A DNA stretch of 64,000 nucleotides, from assembly GCF_000717345.1 (NCBI RefSeq), contig NZ_JNZA01000025.1, forward strand, positions 1 to 64,000, given 5' to 3'. Of this stretch, positions 41,380 through 52,919 are shown piece by piece (within the stretch, counting starts at the first letter, position 1; the number at the start of each line of letters is the position of its first letter). The notes beneath the pieces are model-generated. The model did no database searches. It was not told the DNA's origin and was given only the letters and a program-made list of their open reading frames with translations. This DNA is from Streptomyces lydicus (GTDB lineage: Bacteria > Actinomycetota > Actinomycetes > Streptomycetales > Streptomycetaceae). The position numbers and the translations under genes were made by a program.

Positions 41380-41920
41380 ACCCTCCGCGGGACGACGACA
41401 ACCCTCACGTCACTCCCCGACCCGGTCCGGACCGGTGGACAGCGACGGCCATCCCTTGGGCCGTATCACTGTCCGGGCCCCGGCCGGCGCACCCCCCGGC
41501 GCCGGCCCTGACGCGGCGCGCTCCGGCACCCTGTTTCCGGAGCGCGCCGCGTCCCCCGTTCTCCCCCCCCGCCCGGCAGCGCAGCCCCCGTGCCGGATCT
41601 TGACCGTACGGCGCGGACGCCCACGACGCCTCCTGTCGGAGGCGGAGACGCGGGGGTGCCCCGGGGTGGAGAAGCGGCGGCACGTACAACCAGCGCGGTA
41701 TGCCGCACCCCCCGAAGGGCCGAGGGCGCCCGACCAACTCGGGCATCTGCCGGGGTGTATGCCCCGTATGGCCAGGAGACGCCGTCCCGCCCTCCCCGGC
41801 CCCGTACCTCCAGTGGTGCAACCCGCCCGGATCGGGTAACTCTCACAAGTAGCGCTGTTCCAGCGGCCCGACCGGCCCGCCGGCGCAGAACTCCCGATTC
41901 CGCGGCGAGGTGAGCTCCTG
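41380..41920. other. 540-bp intergenic region
   Basis: It contains a strong terminator (41510-41553). Several antisense frames are open here, but they continue into the acyl-CoA dehydrogenase gene on the wrong strand and have Arg/Pro/Gly-rich translations. I see no supported gene. Confidence 0.6.
41510..41553 (+). terminator. Terminator of the third ALDH gene
   Basis: GACGCGGCGCGCTCCGG (41510-41526) pairs perfectly over 17 bp with 41537-41553, leaving a 10-nt loop CACCCTGTTT. Confidence 0.85.
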
Positions 41921-43840
41921 ATGACCGCTCCATCCATCCGCAACGTCTCCGAGCGCGAAGCACGCCAGGTCGCCGAGGCGGCCCGTGAGCAGGACTGGCG
42001 CAAGCCCAGCTTCGCCAAGGAGCTGTTCCTGGGGCGCTTCCGGCTCGACCTCATCCATCCGCACCCCACGCCGGCGATCGATGACGTGCGCCGCGGCGAG
42101 AAGTTCCTCGCCACGCTGCGGGAGTTCTGCGAGACCGAGATCGACGGCGCCCGGATCGAGCGCGAGGGACAGATCCCGGACGAGACCGTCAACGGGCTCA
42201 AGGAGCTCGGCGCGCTCGGCATGAAGATCGACCCGAAGTACGGCGGCCTCGGGCTCACCCAGGTCTACTACAACCGGGCCCTGTCACTGGTCGGCTCCGC
42301 CAGCCCCGCCGTCGGCGCGCTGCTCTCCGCGCACCAGTCGATCGGCGTGCCGCAGCCGCTGAAGCTGTTCGGCACCCAGCAGCAGAAAGAGACCTTCCTG
42401 CCGCGGCTGGCCCGTACGGACATCTCGGCGTTCCTGCTGACCGAGCCCGACGTCGGCTCGGACCCGGCCCGGCTCGCGACCACCGCCGTGCCGGACGGGG
42501 AGGACTATGTCCTCGACGGGGTGAAGCTGTGGACCACCAACGGCGTGGTCGCCGATCTGCTGGTGGTCATGGCGCGGGTGCCCGCCTCCGACGGCCACAA
42601 GGGCGGCATCACCGCCTTCGTCGTCGAGGCCGACTCGGCCGGCATCACGGTCGAGAACCGCAACGCCTTCATGGGCCTGCGCGGCCTGGAGAACGGCGTC
42701 ACCCGCTTCCACCGGGTCCGGGTCCCCGCAGCGAACCGCATCGGTCCGGAGGGCGCCGGCCTGAAGATCGCCCTGACCACGCTCAACACCGGGCGGCTCT
42801 CGCTGCCCGCGATGTGCGTCGGCTCCGGCAAGTGGTGCCTGAAGATCGCCCGCGAGTGGTCCGCGGCCCGCGAGCAGTGGGGCCGGCCGATCGCCAAGCA
42901 CGAGGCCGTCGGCGCCAAGATCTCCTTCATCGCCGCCACCACCTTCGCCCTCGAAGCGGTCGTCGACCTCTCCTCCCAGATGGCCGACGAGAACCGCAAC
43001 GACATCCGCATCGAGGCCGCGCTCGCCAAGCTCTACGGCTCCGAGATGGGCTGGCTGATGGCCGACGAGCTGGTCCAGATCCGCGGCGGCCGCGGCTTCG
43101 AGACCGCCCCCTCGCTCGCCGCCCGCGGGGAACGCGCCGTGCCGGCCGAGCAGATGCTGCGCGACATGCGCATCAACCGGATCTTCGAGGGCTCGACCGA
43201 GATCATGCACCTGCTGATCGCCCGGGAGGCGGTGGACGCCCACCTGTCCGTCGCCGGCGACCTCATCGACCCCGACAAGAGCCTCGCCGACAAGGGCAAG
43301 GCGGCCGCCAAGGCCGGCCAGTTCTACGCCCGCTGGCTGCCCAAGCTCGTCGCCGGACCGGGCCAACTCCCGCGCACCTACCAGGAGTTCGGCCGACTGG
43401 CCGGTCATCTGCGGTACGTCGAGCGGACCTCGCGCAAGCTCGCCCGCTCCACCTTCTACGCGATGTCCCGCTGGCAGGGCCGGATGGAGACCAAGCAGGG
43501 CTTCCTCGGCCGGATCGTCGACATCGGCGCCGAGCTGTTCGCCATGAGCGCCGCCTGCGTACGCGCCGAGTACCTGCAGGAGACCGGCGACCACGGCCGG
43601 GAGGCGCAGCAGCTGGCCGACGTGTTCTGCCGGCAGGCCAGGATCCGCGTCGAGGAGCTGTTCGGCCGGCTGTGGACGAACACCGACGAACTCGACCGCA
43701 AGGTCGTCTCCGGAGTCCTCGACGGCAGCTACACCTGGCTGGAGGAGGGCATCGTCGACCCCAGCGGCGAAGGCCCCTGGATCGCCGACGCCACCCCCGG
43801 CCCGAGCCGCGCGGACAACGTCCGCCGCCCGATCAGCTGA
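41921..43840 (+). CDS. Acyl-CoA dehydrogenase, large (VLCAD-like)
   Basis: FAD-dependent acyl-CoA dehydrogenase of 639 aa, first step of beta-oxidation. It is longer than the usual 380-400 aa, with a C-terminal helical extension of about 170 residues as in VLCAD/FadE-type enzymes. Landmarks: [34 protein letters not shown] and the catalytic-Glu segment [20 protein letters not shown]. The ATG at 41921 follows GAGGTGAG. It stands alone between strong terminators. Confidence 0.9.
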   Translation: MTAPSIRNVSEREARQVAEAAREQDWRKPSFAKELFLGRFRLDLIHPHPTPAIDDVRRGEKFLATLREFCETEIDGARIEREGQIPDETVNGLKELGALGMKIDPKYGGLGLTQVYYNRALSLVGSASPAVGALLSAHQSIGVPQPLKLFGTQQQKETFLPRLARTDISAFLLTEPDVGSDPARLATTAVPDGEDYVLDGVKLWTTNGVVADLLVVMARVPASDGHKGGITAFVVEADSAGITVENRNAFMGLRGLENGVTRFHRVRVPAANRIGPEGAGLKIALTTLNTGRLSLPAMCVGSGKWCLKIAREWSAAREQWGRPIAKHEAVGAKISFIAATTFALEAVVDLSSQMADENRNDIRIEAALAKLYGSEMGWLMADELVQIRGGRGFETAPSLAARGERAVPAEQMLRDMRINRIFEGSTEIMHLLIAREAVDAHLSVAGDLIDPDKSLADKGKAAAKAGQFYARWLPKLVAGPGQLPRTYQEFGRLAGHLRYVERTSRKLARSTFYAMSRWQGRMETKQGFLGRIVDIGAELFAMSAACVRAEYLQETGDHGREAQQLADVFCRQARIRVEELFGRLWTNTDELDRKVVSGVLDGSYTWLEEGIVDPSGEGPWIADATPGPSRADNVRRPIS

Positions 43841-43859
43841 GCCGATCCGCGACCGCACG

Positions 43860-43903
43860 CCGCGGGGCCCGTACGGCGAAGATCCGCCGTACGGGCCCCG
43901 CGG
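43860..43903. terminator. Strong terminator before dxr
   Basis: CCGCGGGGCCCGTACGGCG (43860-43878) and its exact complement at 43885-43903 form a 19-bp stem with a 6-nt AAGATC loop; CGCAC/GTGCG extends it after a bulge. Confidence 0.9.
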
Positions 43904-43939
43904 TGCGCCCTCTGTGTCCACGCCACCCCGGCGACCGGC

Positions 43940-43945
43940 CACAAT
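43940..43945 (+). promoter_or_regulatory. Putative -10 of a leaderless dxr promoter
   Basis: CACAAT ends 7 nt before the ATG at 43953. No ribosome binding site is present. The context matches that of rlmN. Confidence 0.4.
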
Positions 43946-43952
43946 GGACCGC

Positions 43953-45218
43953 ATGACGGACTCCCTCGCCCATCCGCACCTGCGCTTCGAGCCGGCCTCC
44001 GGCGACCCCGACGGCCCGCGCAGCATCGTGATCCTCGGCTCCACCGGGTCGATCGGCACCCAGGCGATCGACATCGTGCGGCGCAACCCCGACCGCTTCC
44101 GGGTGACCGCGCTCTCCGCCGCCGGCGGGCGGACCGACCTGCTCGCCGAGCAGGCGCACCAGCTGCGGGTGGCCACCGTCGCGGTGGCGCGCGAGGATGC
44201 GCTGCCGGCCCTGCGCGCGGCGCTGGCCGAGAGGTACGGCGCGGGCGAGCCGCTGCCCGAGATCCTGGCCGGCCCCGACGCGGCCACCGAGCTGGCCGCC
44301 TCCGAGTGCCACACCGTCCTCAACGGCATCACCGGCTCCATCGGCCTCGCGCCGACCCTGGCCGCCCTGAAGGCCGGCCGGGTGCTGGCCCTCGCCAACA
44401 AGGAGTCGCTGATCGTCGGCGGCCCGCTGGTCAAGGCCGTCGCGAAGCCCGGCCAGATCGTCCCCGTCGACTCCGAGCACTCCGCGCTCTTCCAGGCGCT
44501 GGCCGGCGGCGAGCGCGCCGAGGTCCGCAAGCTCGTCGTCACCGCTTCCGGAGGCCCGTTCCGCGGCCGTACGAAGCGCGAGCTGGCCGAGGTCACGCCC
44601 GAGCAGGCGCTGGCCCACCCCACCTGGTCCATGGGCCCGGTCGTCACCATCAACTCCGCGACCCTGGTCAACAAGGGCCTGGAGGTCATCGAGGCGCATC
44701 TGCTCTTCGACGTCCCCTTCGACCGGATCGAGGTCGTCGTCCACCCGCAGTCCTACATCCACTCGATGGTGGAGTTCACCGACGGCTCCACCCTCGCCCA
44801 GGCCAGTCCGCCCGACATGCGGATGCCGATCGCGCTGGGCATCGGCTGGCCCGAGCGGGTCCCGGACGCCGCACCGGGCGTGGACTGGACGAAGGCCCGG
44901 ACCTGGGAGTTCTTCCCGCTCGACGCGTCCGCCTTCCCGTCCGTCCCGCTGGCCTGCCACGTGGGTGATCTGGGCGGGACCGCGCCGGCCGTCTTCAACG
45001 CGGCGAACGAGGAGTGCGTGGCGGCGTTCCTCGAAGGCGGGCTGCCTTTCACAGGGATTGTGGATACCGTCGCCGATGTGGTCGCTGAACACGGCACGCC
45101 CGCCCGGGGAACTTCTCTGACCGTCGCGGACGTCCTGGAGGCGGAGACCTGGGCGCGCGCACGCGCCCGCGAACTGGCCGCCCGTGCGGCACGGACACCC
45201 TCGGAGGCTCGCGCATGA
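43953..45218 (+). CDS. dxr: 1-deoxy-D-xylulose 5-phosphate reductoisomerase
   Basis: Second enzyme of the MEP isoprenoid pathway, 421 aa. NADPH-binding [11 protein letters not shown] is at the N-terminus. Substrate and metal residues lie in [22 protein letters not shown] and [19 protein letters not shown], with [12 protein letters not shown] after. Start choice: ATG 43953 with a likely leaderless promoter; ATG 43944 and GTG 43914 are alternatives. It overlaps rseP by four bases (ATGA). ispG, acting later in the same pathway, is two genes downstream. Confidence 0.94.
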   Translation: MTDSLAHPHLRFEPASGDPDGPRSIVILGSTGSIGTQAIDIVRRNPDRFRVTALSAAGGRTDLLAEQAHQLRVATVAVAREDALPALRAALAERYGAGEPLPEILAGPDAATELAASECHTVLNGITGSIGLAPTLAALKAGRVLALANKESLIVGGPLVKAVAKPGQIVPVDSEHSALFQALAGGERAEVRKLVVTASGGPFRGRTKRELAEVTPEQALAHPTWSMGPVVTINSATLVNKGLEVIEAHLLFDVPFDRIEVVVHPQSYIHSMVEFTDGSTLAQASPPDMRMPIALGIGWPERVPDAAPGVDWTKARTWEFFPLDASAFPSVPLACHVGDLGGTAPAVFNAANEECVAAFLEGGLPFTGIVDTVADVVAEHGTPARGTSLTVADVLEAETWARARARELAARAARTPSEARA

Positions 45219-46516
45219 CGACCTGGATGACCATCCTCGGCATAGTCGTCTTCGTCGTCGGCCTGCTGTTCTCCATCGCCTGGCACGAGCTCGGCCACCT
45301 CTCCACGGCCAAGATGTTCGGCATCCGCGTGCCCCAGTACATGGTGGGCTTCGGGCCGACGATCTTCTCCCGCCGGAAGGGCGACACCGAGTACGGCATC
45401 AAGGCCATCCCGCTCGGCGGCTACATCCGCATGATCGGGATGTTCCCGCCCGGCGACGACGGAAAGCTGCAGGCCCGCTCCACCTCACCGTTCCGCGGGA
45501 TGATCGAGGACGCCCGGTCGGCGGCCTTCGAGGAGCTCCAGCCCGGCGACGAGAAGCGGCTCTTCTACACCCGCAAGCCGTGGAAGCGCGTCATCGTGAT
45601 GTTCGCCGGGCCGTTCATGAACCTGATCCTCGCGGTCGTGATCTTCATGAGCGTGCTGATGGGCTTCGGCATCAACACCCAGACCACCCAGGTCGGCTCC
45701 GTCTCGGACTGCGTCATCTCGGCCGCCGCCAAGACCGACAAGTGCCCGCACGGCGCCAAGGACTCCCCGGCCAAGGCCGCGGGCCTGCGGGCCGGCGACA
45801 AGATCGTCTCGTTCAACGGGCACGCCGTCCCCGACTGGGGCACCCTCCAGCAGCAGATCCGCGACACCACCGGGCCCGCGACGCTGGTCGTCGAGCGGCA
45901 CGGCGTGCGCAGGACGCTGCACGCCGACCTGATCGAGAACAAGGTCGCCAAGACCGACGGGCACGGCGGCTACCTCCCCGGCCAGTTCGTCACCGCCGGC
46001 TTCCTCGGCTTCACGCCCGCCAGCGGCGTCGTCCAGCAGTCCTTCGGCCAGTCCGTCGACCGCATGGGCAACATGGTCGAGCAGGGCGTCTCCTCGCTTG
46101 TCCACCTGCCCGGCAAGGTCCCGGACCTGTGGGACGCGGCCTTCAACGGCGGCGAGCGCAAGCAGGACTCCCCGATGGGCGTGGTCGGCGCCGCACGCGT
46201 CGGCGGCGAGGTCTTCTCGCTGAACATCCCGCCGGAGCAGCGGGTGGCGACGATGCTCTTCCTGGTCGCCGGCTTCAACCTCTCGCTCTTCCTGTTCAAC
46301 ATGCTCCCGCTGCTGCCGCTCGACGGCGGGCACATCGCCGGCGCCGTGTGGGAGGCCATCCGGCGGGCCTTCGCCAAGATCGTCCGGCGCCCCGACCCGG
46401 GCCCCTTCGACGTGGCCAAGCTCATGCCGGTCGCCTACGTGGTCGCGGGGATCTTCATCTGCTTCACGCTGCTGGTGCTCGTCGCCGACGTGGTGAATCC
46501 GGTGAAATTGACCTGA
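45215..46516 (+). CDS. rseP: Site-2 protease RseP/Rip1-like (M50)
   Basis: Intramembrane zinc protease, 433 aa, which in actinobacteria cuts anti-sigma factors and other membrane substrates. The HExxH site is SIAWHELGH in the first membrane segment, and the second catalytic motif is LLPLDGGH in the third. A PDZ domain lies between ([17 protein letters not shown]). [20 protein letters not shown] is a family landmark. The ATG overlaps the dxr stop. A terminator follows. Confidence 0.93.
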   Translation: MTTWMTILGIVVFVVGLLFSIAWHELGHLSTAKMFGIRVPQYMVGFGPTIFSRRKGDTEYGIKAIPLGGYIRMIGMFPPGDDGKLQARSTSPFRGMIEDARSAAFEELQPGDEKRLFYTRKPWKRVIVMFAGPFMNLILAVVIFMSVLMGFGINTQTTQVGSVSDCVISAAAKTDKCPHGAKDSPAKAAGLRAGDKIVSFNGHAVPDWGTLQQQIRDTTGPATLVVERHGVRRTLHADLIENKVAKTDGHGGYLPGQFVTAGFLGFTPASGVVQQSFGQSVDRMGNMVEQGVSSLVHLPGKVPDLWDAAFNGGERKQDSPMGVVGAARVGGEVFSLNIPPEQRVATMLFLVAGFNLSLFLFNMLPLLPLDGGHIAGAVWEAIRRAFAKIVRRPDPGPFDVAKLMPVAYVVAGIFICFTLLVLVADVVNPVKLT

Positions 46517-46530
46517 AAGAAGGTTTGGGG

Positions 46531-46571
46531 ACGGCCGGGCACCTCCGTGGCGTTTGGAGGTGTCCGGCCGT
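46531..46571 (+). terminator. rseP terminator
   Basis: ACGGCCGGGCACCTCC (46531-46546) pairs with GGAGGTGTCCGGCCGT (46556-46571) with one G-T wobble and a 9-nt loop, followed by TCTCTTTC. Confidence 0.85.
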
Positions 46572-46688
46572 TCTCTTTCGGGGGTCCACGGGGGCGCGAT
46601 GTGCCTATCGCAATACCGGTGCCGTAATCTCGAAACCCGGAGCCCGCCGATTCGGGACCTTGATCCACACCTTGGGGTTGCTCGCCAG

Positions 46689-47846
<1,158 letters not shown>

Positions 47847-47869
47847 TCGGCCGCCCACCCACCGCTTCC

Positions 47870-47902
47870 GAGCCCCGCCGCCCGCCCCGGGCCGCGGGGC
47901 TC
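47870..47902 (+). terminator. ispG downstream hairpin
   Basis: GAGCCCCG (47870-47877) pairs with CGGGGCTC (47895-47902), and the 17-nt loop holds further GC pairing. It starts 24 nt after the ispG stop. Confidence 0.65.
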
Positions 47903-48043
47903 AGGGCTTCCCCGGCCGGTGCCGCACCCTCCCCGGCGTCCGCCGCCCCCGCGGGCCGGGTGCTCCCGCGCAGGTGGAGGTAAAGTGCCAGAACCTGCTC
48001 CCGCCTGGCCTCCCAGGCCCGTACCGGTGAGGCATTCCGAGAC

Positions 48044-48889
48044 GTGCTGACGACCCCCGCCATCAAGGTCCTCGAGCCCGGGGAACTCGACGACGCGCTC
48101 GCGGTGCTCGACCGCGACCCGGTCGCCAACGCCTTCGTCGCCGCTCGCGTCCAGATCGCCGGCCTCGACCCCTGGCGGCTGGGCGGCGAGATGTGGGGCT
48201 GGTACGCCGACGGCCGCCTGGAGTCCCTCTGCTACGCCGGCGCCAACCTCGTCCCCGTCTGCGCCACCTCCGAAGCCGTCCGCGGCTTCGCCGAGCGCGC
48301 CCGCCGGCAGGGCCGCCGCTGCTCCTCCATCGTCGGCCCCGCGGGACCCACCGCCGAGCTGTGGTCCCTGCTGGAGCCCGCCTGGGGACCGGCCCGCGAG
48401 ATCCGCGCCCACCAGCCCCTGATGGTCACCACCGGGCCGTCCGCCGAGATCGCCCCCGACCCGTACGTCCGGCGCATCCGCAAGAACGAGATGGACCTGA
48501 TCATGCCGGCGTGCGTGGCCATGTTCACCGAGGAGGTCGGCATCTCCCCGATGGCCGGCGACGGCGGTCTGCTCTACCAGGCCCGTGTCGCCGAACTCGT
48601 CGGCGCCGGCCGCTCGTTCGCCCGTGTCGAGAACGGCAAGGTCATCTTCAAGGCGGAGATCGGCGCCGCCACCCAGCGGGCGTGCCAGATCCAGGGCGTC
48701 TGGGTCGACCCCGCCTACCGCGGCAAGGGCCTGTCGGAGACCGGCATGGCGGCTGTGCTGCGCTACGCGCTCAGCGATGTCGCCCCCGTCGTCAGCCTCT
48801 ACGTCAACGACTTCAACACCGCCGCCCGCGCCTCCTACCGCAGGGTGGGTTTCGAAGAGGTCGGCGCGTTCATGAGTGTGCTGTTCTGA
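48044..48889 (+). CDS. GNAT-family N-acetyltransferase with DUF4081-like N-terminus
   Basis: 281-aa acetyltransferase-type protein. The first half (ALAVLDRDPVANAFVAARVQ) matches the DUF4081 region of actinobacterial GNATs. The C-terminal GNAT acetyl-CoA site is GVWVDPAYRGKGLSETGM, then VSLYVNDFNTAARASYRRVG. The substrate is unknown. The start is GTG 48044 with only a weak purine-rich site. A second GNAT gene follows after 48 bp. Confidence 0.85.
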   Translation: MLTTPAIKVLEPGELDDALAVLDRDPVANAFVAARVQIAGLDPWRLGGEMWGWYADGRLESLCYAGANLVPVCATSEAVRGFAERARRQGRRCSSIVGPAGPTAELWSLLEPAWGPAREIRAHQPLMVTTGPSAEIAPDPYVRRIRKNEMDLIMPACVAMFTEEVGISPMAGDGGLLYQARVAELVGAGRSFARVENGKVIFKAEIGAATQRACQIQGVWVDPAYRGKGLSETGMAAVLRYALSDVAPVVSLYVNDFNTAARASYRRVGFEEVGAFMSVLF

Positions 48890-48925
48890 CCCGCCGCCGG
48901 CGTACTGTTCCGGCCCGCGGCCTTG

Positions 48926-48931
48926 TACGCT
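48926..48931 (+). promoter_or_regulatory. Putative -10 of a leaderless promoter for the second GNAT gene
   Basis: TACGCT ends 6 nt before the ATG at 48938, which lacks a ribosome binding site. Confidence 0.4.
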
Positions 48932-48937
48932 CCGACC

Positions 48938-49474
48938 ATGGATGACGTCGCGGTCGGCCCCCTCGATCTCGCTGCCCGCGTGGACGACGCGCTCGCCGTC
49001 CAGGCGCTCGCGTTCGGACTGAGCGACGACGAGATCGCCGTCCGCCGGCACATCGTCCTGCGCCACTTCGGCTGCCCCGGCGCCCGCGCCCTCGGCGCCA
49101 CCACCCCCGCGGGCCGGCTCATCGGCTTCGTCTACGGCATGCCCAACGACCGCGCCCACTGGTGGTCCACCGTCGTCGAGCCCTATCTGCGCAGCCAGGG
49201 CCTCGACCACTGGCTCGACGACTCCTTCACCATCACCGAGCTGCACGTCCACCCCGCCTACCAGGGCCGGGGCATCGGACGGTCACTGATCACCCGCATC
49301 ACCGACGAGGCGACCCAGCCGCGCTCCATCCTGTCGGCCATCGACGTGGAGAGCCCGGCACGCGGCCTGTACCGCTCCCTCGGCTACCGCGACATCGCCC
49401 GCCGGGTGCTGTTCCCGAGCGCGCCGACGCCGTACGCGGTGATGGGCGCGGCGCTGCCGCTCAAGCGCCGCTAG
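48938..49474 (+). CDS. GNAT-family N-acetyltransferase
   Basis: 178-aa single-domain GNAT. The acetyl-CoA binding motif is ELHVHPAYQGRGIGRSLI, and SARGLYRSLG-like sequence (SPARGLYRSLGYRDIARRVL) follows. ATG 48938 is preferred to the codon at 48923 because a -10-like TACGCT lies just upstream. The substrate is unknown. It lies directly before proS; no terminator is obvious between them. Confidence 0.85.
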   Translation: MDDVAVGPLDLAARVDDALAVQALAFGLSDDEIAVRRHIVLRHFGCPGARALGATTPAGRLIGFVYGMPNDRAHWWSTVVEPYLRSQGLDHWLDDSFTITELHVHPAYQGRGIGRSLITRITDEATQPRSILSAIDVESPARGLYRSLGYRDIARRVLFPSAPTPYAVMGAALPLKRR

Positions 49475-49563
49475 GGCGTGTCCGGGCCGCAACCCATTTC
49501 CGTGTGCCACACCCGGGCGGCTAACCTCCAGGGAGTCACCTTTCTTACGCAGGAGAAACTCCC

Positions 49564-51273
49564 ATGGCCAACGCCGCACAGGTCCAGCGCATGTCCCGCT
49601 TGATGATCAAGACACTGCGCGACGACCCGGCCGACGCCGAGACCGCCAGCCACAAGCTGCTCGTCCGCGCCGGGTACGTCCGCCGCTCCTCCGCCGGCAT
49701 CTGGACGTGGCTGCCGCTGGGCATGAAGGTCCTGGAGAACGTCTCCCGCGTCGTGCGCGAGGAGATGGACGCGATCGGCGGCCAGGAAGTCCTGCTGCCG
49801 GCCCTGCTGCCCAAGGAGCCCTACGAGATCAGCGGCCGCTGGGAGGAGTACGGCGACCTGCTCTTCCGCCTCAAGGACCGCAAGGGCGCCGACTACCTCC
49901 TCGGCCCCACCCACGAGGAGATCTTCACCCTCACGGTCAAGGACCAGTGCACGTCCTACAAGGACCTGCCGGTGATCCTCTACCAGATCCAGATCAAGTA
50001 CCGCGACGAGGCCCGCCCCCGCTCCGGCGTGCTGCGCGGCCGCGAGTTCCACATGAAGGACTCGTACAGCTTCGACACCACCGACGAGGGCCTGGCGCAG
50101 TCCTACGCGCTGCACCGCGAGGCGTACCAGAAGATCTTCGCGCGCCTGGGCCTGGACTACCGCATCGTCTCCGCCGTCTCCGGCGCGATGGGCGGCTCCG
50201 CCTCCGAGGAGTTCCTGGCGCCCGCCGCGGCCGGTGAGGACACCTTCGTCGACTGCCCGAGCTGCGACTACGCCGCCAACACCGAGGCCGTCACGGTCAA
50301 GGTCGAGCCGGCCGACGGCTCCGCCCACGGCCCCGTCGAGGAGCTGGACACCCCCGACACCCCGACCATCGAGACGCTCGCCGAGCACCTCGGCGTGCCG
50401 GCCTCCGCGACCCTGAAGAACCTGCTGGTCAAGGTCGACGGGGAGATCGTCGCGGTGGGCGTGCCCGGCGACCGCGAGGTCGACCTCGGCAAGCTCGGCG
50501 AGCACCTCGCGCCGGCCACCGTCGAGCTGGTCACCGCCGAGGACTTCACCGACCGCCCGGAGCTGGTCCGCGGCTACGTCGGCCCGCAGGGCCTGGCCGG
50601 CAAGGCGTTCCGCTACATCGCCGACCCCCGCATCGCCCCCGGCACGGCCTGGATCACCGGCGCCAACAAGGAGGGCAAGCACGCCCGCAACGTGGTCGTG
50701 GGCCGGGACTTCGAGGTCGACGACTACCTCGACGTGGTCGTCGTCGAGCCCGGTGACCCCTGCCCGAAGTGCGGCGCCGGCCTGAAGATCGACCGCGCCA
50801 TCGAGATCGGCCACATCTTCCAGCTCGGCCGCAAGTACGCCGACGCCTTCGAGCTCGACGTCCTCGGCCAGAACGGCAAGCCGGTGCGGGTCACCATGGG
50901 CTCGTACGGCATCGGGGTCTCCCGTGCGGTCGCCGCGCTCGCCGAGCAGACCCACGACGACAAGGGCCTGTGCTGGCCGCGCGAGATCGCGCCGGCCGAC
51001 GTGCACGTCGTCGCGGCCGGCAAGGCCACGCAGACCGAGCTCGCGCTGGAGCTCGGCGAGCGGCTCGGCGCCGCGGGCCTGCGGGTGCTGGTCGACGACC
51101 GCGCCGGCGTCTCGCCCGGCGTGAAGTTCACCGACGCCGAGCTGCTGGGCATTCCGACCATCGTGGTCGCCGGCCGTCGCGCCGGCGAGGGCGTCGTCGA
51201 GGTCAAGGACCGTCGCACCGGTGAGCGCGAGGAGCTCACGGTCGAGGAAGCGGTCGCGCGACTCGGCGCCTGA
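49564..51273 (+). CDS. proS: Prolyl-tRNA synthetase
   Basis: Class II aminoacyl-tRNA synthetase of the bacterial type, 569 aa. Motif 2 is in [20 protein letters not shown] and motif 3 in [15 protein letters not shown]. The roughly 180-residue INS editing domain lies between them (about residues 225-405), with the YbaK-like [20 protein letters not shown]. The C-terminal anticodon domain contains [20 protein letters not shown]. The ATG has AGGAG nine bases upstream, and a TAACCT (49522-49527) may be its -10. Confidence 0.96.
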   Translation: MANAAQVQRMSRLMIKTLRDDPADAETASHKLLVRAGYVRRSSAGIWTWLPLGMKVLENVSRVVREEMDAIGGQEVLLPALLPKEPYEISGRWEEYGDLLFRLKDRKGADYLLGPTHEEIFTLTVKDQCTSYKDLPVILYQIQIKYRDEARPRSGVLRGREFHMKDSYSFDTTDEGLAQSYALHREAYQKIFARLGLDYRIVSAVSGAMGGSASEEFLAPAAAGEDTFVDCPSCDYAANTEAVTVKVEPADGSAHGPVEELDTPDTPTIETLAEHLGVPASATLKNLLVKVDGEIVAVGVPGDREVDLGKLGEHLAPATVELVTAEDFTDRPELVRGYVGPQGLAGKAFRYIADPRIAPGTAWITGANKEGKHARNVVVGRDFEVDDYLDVVVVEPGDPCPKCGAGLKIDRAIEIGHIFQLGRKYADAFELDVLGQNGKPVRVTMGSYGIGVSRAVAALAEQTHDDKGLCWPREIAPADVHVVAAGKATQTELALELGERLGAAGLRVLVDDRAGVSPGVKFTDAELLGIPTIVVAGRRAGEGVVEVKDRRTGEREELTVEEAVARLGA

Positions 51274-51276
51274 GCC

Positions 51277-51324
51277 AACGCGAACGGGCCGGCCGGGGAA
51301 CACCCCGGCCGGCCCGTTCGCGTT
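51277..51324. terminator. Bidirectional terminator between proS and the APH-like gene
   Basis: The arms 51277-51298 and 51303-51324 pair perfectly over 22 bp (starting AACGCGAACGGGCC) with an AACA loop. It lies between two convergent genes. Confidence 0.95.
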
Positions 51325-51330
51325 CCCGCG

Positions 51331-52242
51331 CTACAGCCAGGCCGCGAACTCCAGCAGCAGTTCGCCGCGCTGACGGTCGCCGGCGGCCACCTCGCGCACG
51401 CCGGTGTCCACCGCCCGGTAGAGCGTCCAGTCGCGCAGCCGGTCGCGGTCCACGTCCAGCGAGTCGGCGAGCTTGGCGACCCGGCGGCGGGCCGCGGCGG
51501 CCGCACCGGAGCCGGCCATCACGTCCTCGAACCGGTCCAGCACCAGCGCCGCCAGGTCGTACGCCCGCTCGCCGACCACCGGCGCGGGCCCGGTCGCCAG
51601 CCACGGCGCCCGCTCGCCGGCCAGCACCTTGCCCTGCCGGAAGGCGCCGTGCAGCAGGAACTCCTCGTCGGAGCCGGCCGGCAGGGCACGGCGCAGCTCC
51701 AGCGCCTCGTCCACCAGCGGCGCGGCCGTACGGACGTCCGCCCCGGCGGTCCGCAGCGCCTCCGCCGCCTCCTCCGTACGGCCGGCCACGGTCGCGAACG
51801 GGTGCCCCGCACCGGGCGGCACCCACAGCCGGCGCGCCGTGCCGGCCGCCTCCAGCAGCGCCTTTGCCTCCGGCAGCGAACGCAGCGACACCCCGCTCTG
51901 CAGCCGCTCCAGCAGCAGCGCGCCGCTGCCGTCGTCGGAGCGCAGCAGCCGCACCGCGCCCCAGCCGTCCCACACCGCCAGCGCGGCCGCCTCCTGCGCG
52001 GACCGCGCGCCCGGCACCGGCAGCTTCAGCGCCGCCGGGGTGCCGTCCTGCTGCCGTACGAGCGCGAGCAGGCTGCTGCGGCCACCGGGCGCGTGCACCC
52101 GCTCCAGCGTCAGCTCCCAGGCGTCCAGGCGCTGCTGAACCAGCGTCGGCAGCGCGTGCAGCCACTCCTGAGCGGCGCTGTCCGGATCGCCGCTCAGCGA
52201 ACTCACCAACCGCTGCGGCGGTTCGATGGGTGCCGTTGCCAT
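51331..52242 (-). CDS. Aminoglycoside/hydroxyurea phosphotransferase-like protein with degenerate active site
   Basis: 303-aa protein of the APH(6)/hydroxyurea-phosphotransferase group (protein-kinase-like fold). The ATP-site Lys may be Lys73 (AALKLPVP). The catalytic loop, normally HGDLHxxN, is LHGAFRQGKVL: Asp is Ala200 and the Asn position is Lys205. The magnesium Asp of GD-PAYDLA is Glu225 in VGERAYDLAALVLDRF. It is therefore probably not an active aminoglycoside kinase; a pseudokinase or altered enzyme is likely. It is followed (upstream on the map) by proS, converging. It is the first of three consecutive reverse-strand genes. Confidence 0.75.
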   Translation of the reverse strand: MATAPIEPPQRLVSSLSGDPDSAAQEWLHALPTLVQQRLDAWELTLERVHAPGGRSSLLALVRQQDGTPAALKLPVPGARSAQEAAALAVWDGWGAVRLLRSDDGSGALLLERLQSGVSLRSLPEAKALLEAAGTARRLWVPPGAGHPFATVAGRTEEAAEALRTAGADVRTAAPLVDEALELRRALPAGSDEEFLLHGAFRQGKVLAGERAPWLATGPAPVVGERAYDLAALVLDRFEDVMAGSGAAAAARRRVAKLADSLDVDRDRLRDWTLYRAVDTGVREVAAGDRQRGELLLEFAAWL

Positions 52243-52328
52243 GCTCGAGCTGTCCCTTCAGGTGGGGCGGCCGCGCGATCCCGCGCCCGCCCACCACGTC
52301 GTCCTGGGCCAAGGCCCCCGGCGGTCGT

Positions 52329-52853
52329 TCAGAGCGCGCCCGCGGAGGCGTCCTCGGAGCCGGACGGAGCGGCGGCCGCGGCCCGCTCCACGAGCCCAGG
52401 GAAGGCTACGCCGCCGCCGCGCCAGCGCACCGCCCGCACCGCTGCCTCCCGCAGCGCCCCGGCCGCCTCCCGCCGCCGGGCCCGGCCGCCGGCCCGTACG
52501 AGGTCGGCGTAGACGGCCGCCAGCCGGTCCTCCAGCTCCGCCGCCAGCCGGACCGCGGCGGCCGCGTCCGGAACCGGGAACGGCAGCTCGTACGCGGCGG
52601 CCGCGGCCTGCGGGGTGCCACCCAGGTCGCGCACCTCGCGGTGCAGCGCGTCCCGGCGTGCCCGATGCGCGTCGTACGCGGCCATCGCCTCCTTGCGCCG
52701 GCCGGCGGCGATCCGGCCGCCGACCACGCCGTAGCCGTAGACCGCGGCGTGCTCGGCGGCCAGCGCCGCCTGTACCGCCGTCAGCTCGTCCGTGCCGTCC
52801 GCGTCCTCCGCGTCGTCCCGCTTCTTCGCCTGGTGAGCCGTTCGTGTGCTCAT
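52329..52853 (-). CDS. Ferritin-like DUF4439 protein
   Basis: 174-aa, almost wholly helical protein matching the DUF4439 ferritin-like family: ELTAVQAALAAEHAAVYGYG near the start and HRARRDALHREVRDLGGTP after it, with later Ala-rich helices. The Glu-His pairs could bind metal, but only part of a ferritin site is visible. The ATG at 52853 lies 66 bp downstream of a lipoprotein gene on the same strand. Members of the two families usually sit together in actinobacteria, from memory. Function unknown. Confidence 0.75.
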   Translation of the reverse strand: MSTRTAHQAKKRDDAEDADGTDELTAVQAALAAEHAAVYGYGVVGGRIAAGRRKEAMAAYDAHRARRDALHREVRDLGGTPQAAAAAYELPFPVPDAAAAVRLAAELEDRLAAVYADLVRAGGRARRREAAGALREAAVRAVRWRGGGVAFPGLVERAAAAAPSGSEDASAGAL

Positions 52854-52919
52854 GGGTGCGCCCCTTCGCTGGTCGGTGCCGTACGTCCTGCCGTGCCGGG
52901 TGCCGTCATCCGGCGGACG

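Noticed and set aside
41410..42258. Reverse-strand frame of 282 codons in the intergenic region before the acyl-CoA dehydrogenase
   Set aside because: It runs antisense into the dehydrogenase gene, crosses a strong terminator and shows no recognisable domain.
51331..52242. Functional aminoglycoside-resistance kinase
   Set aside because: Catalytic Asp and metal ligand positions are substituted.
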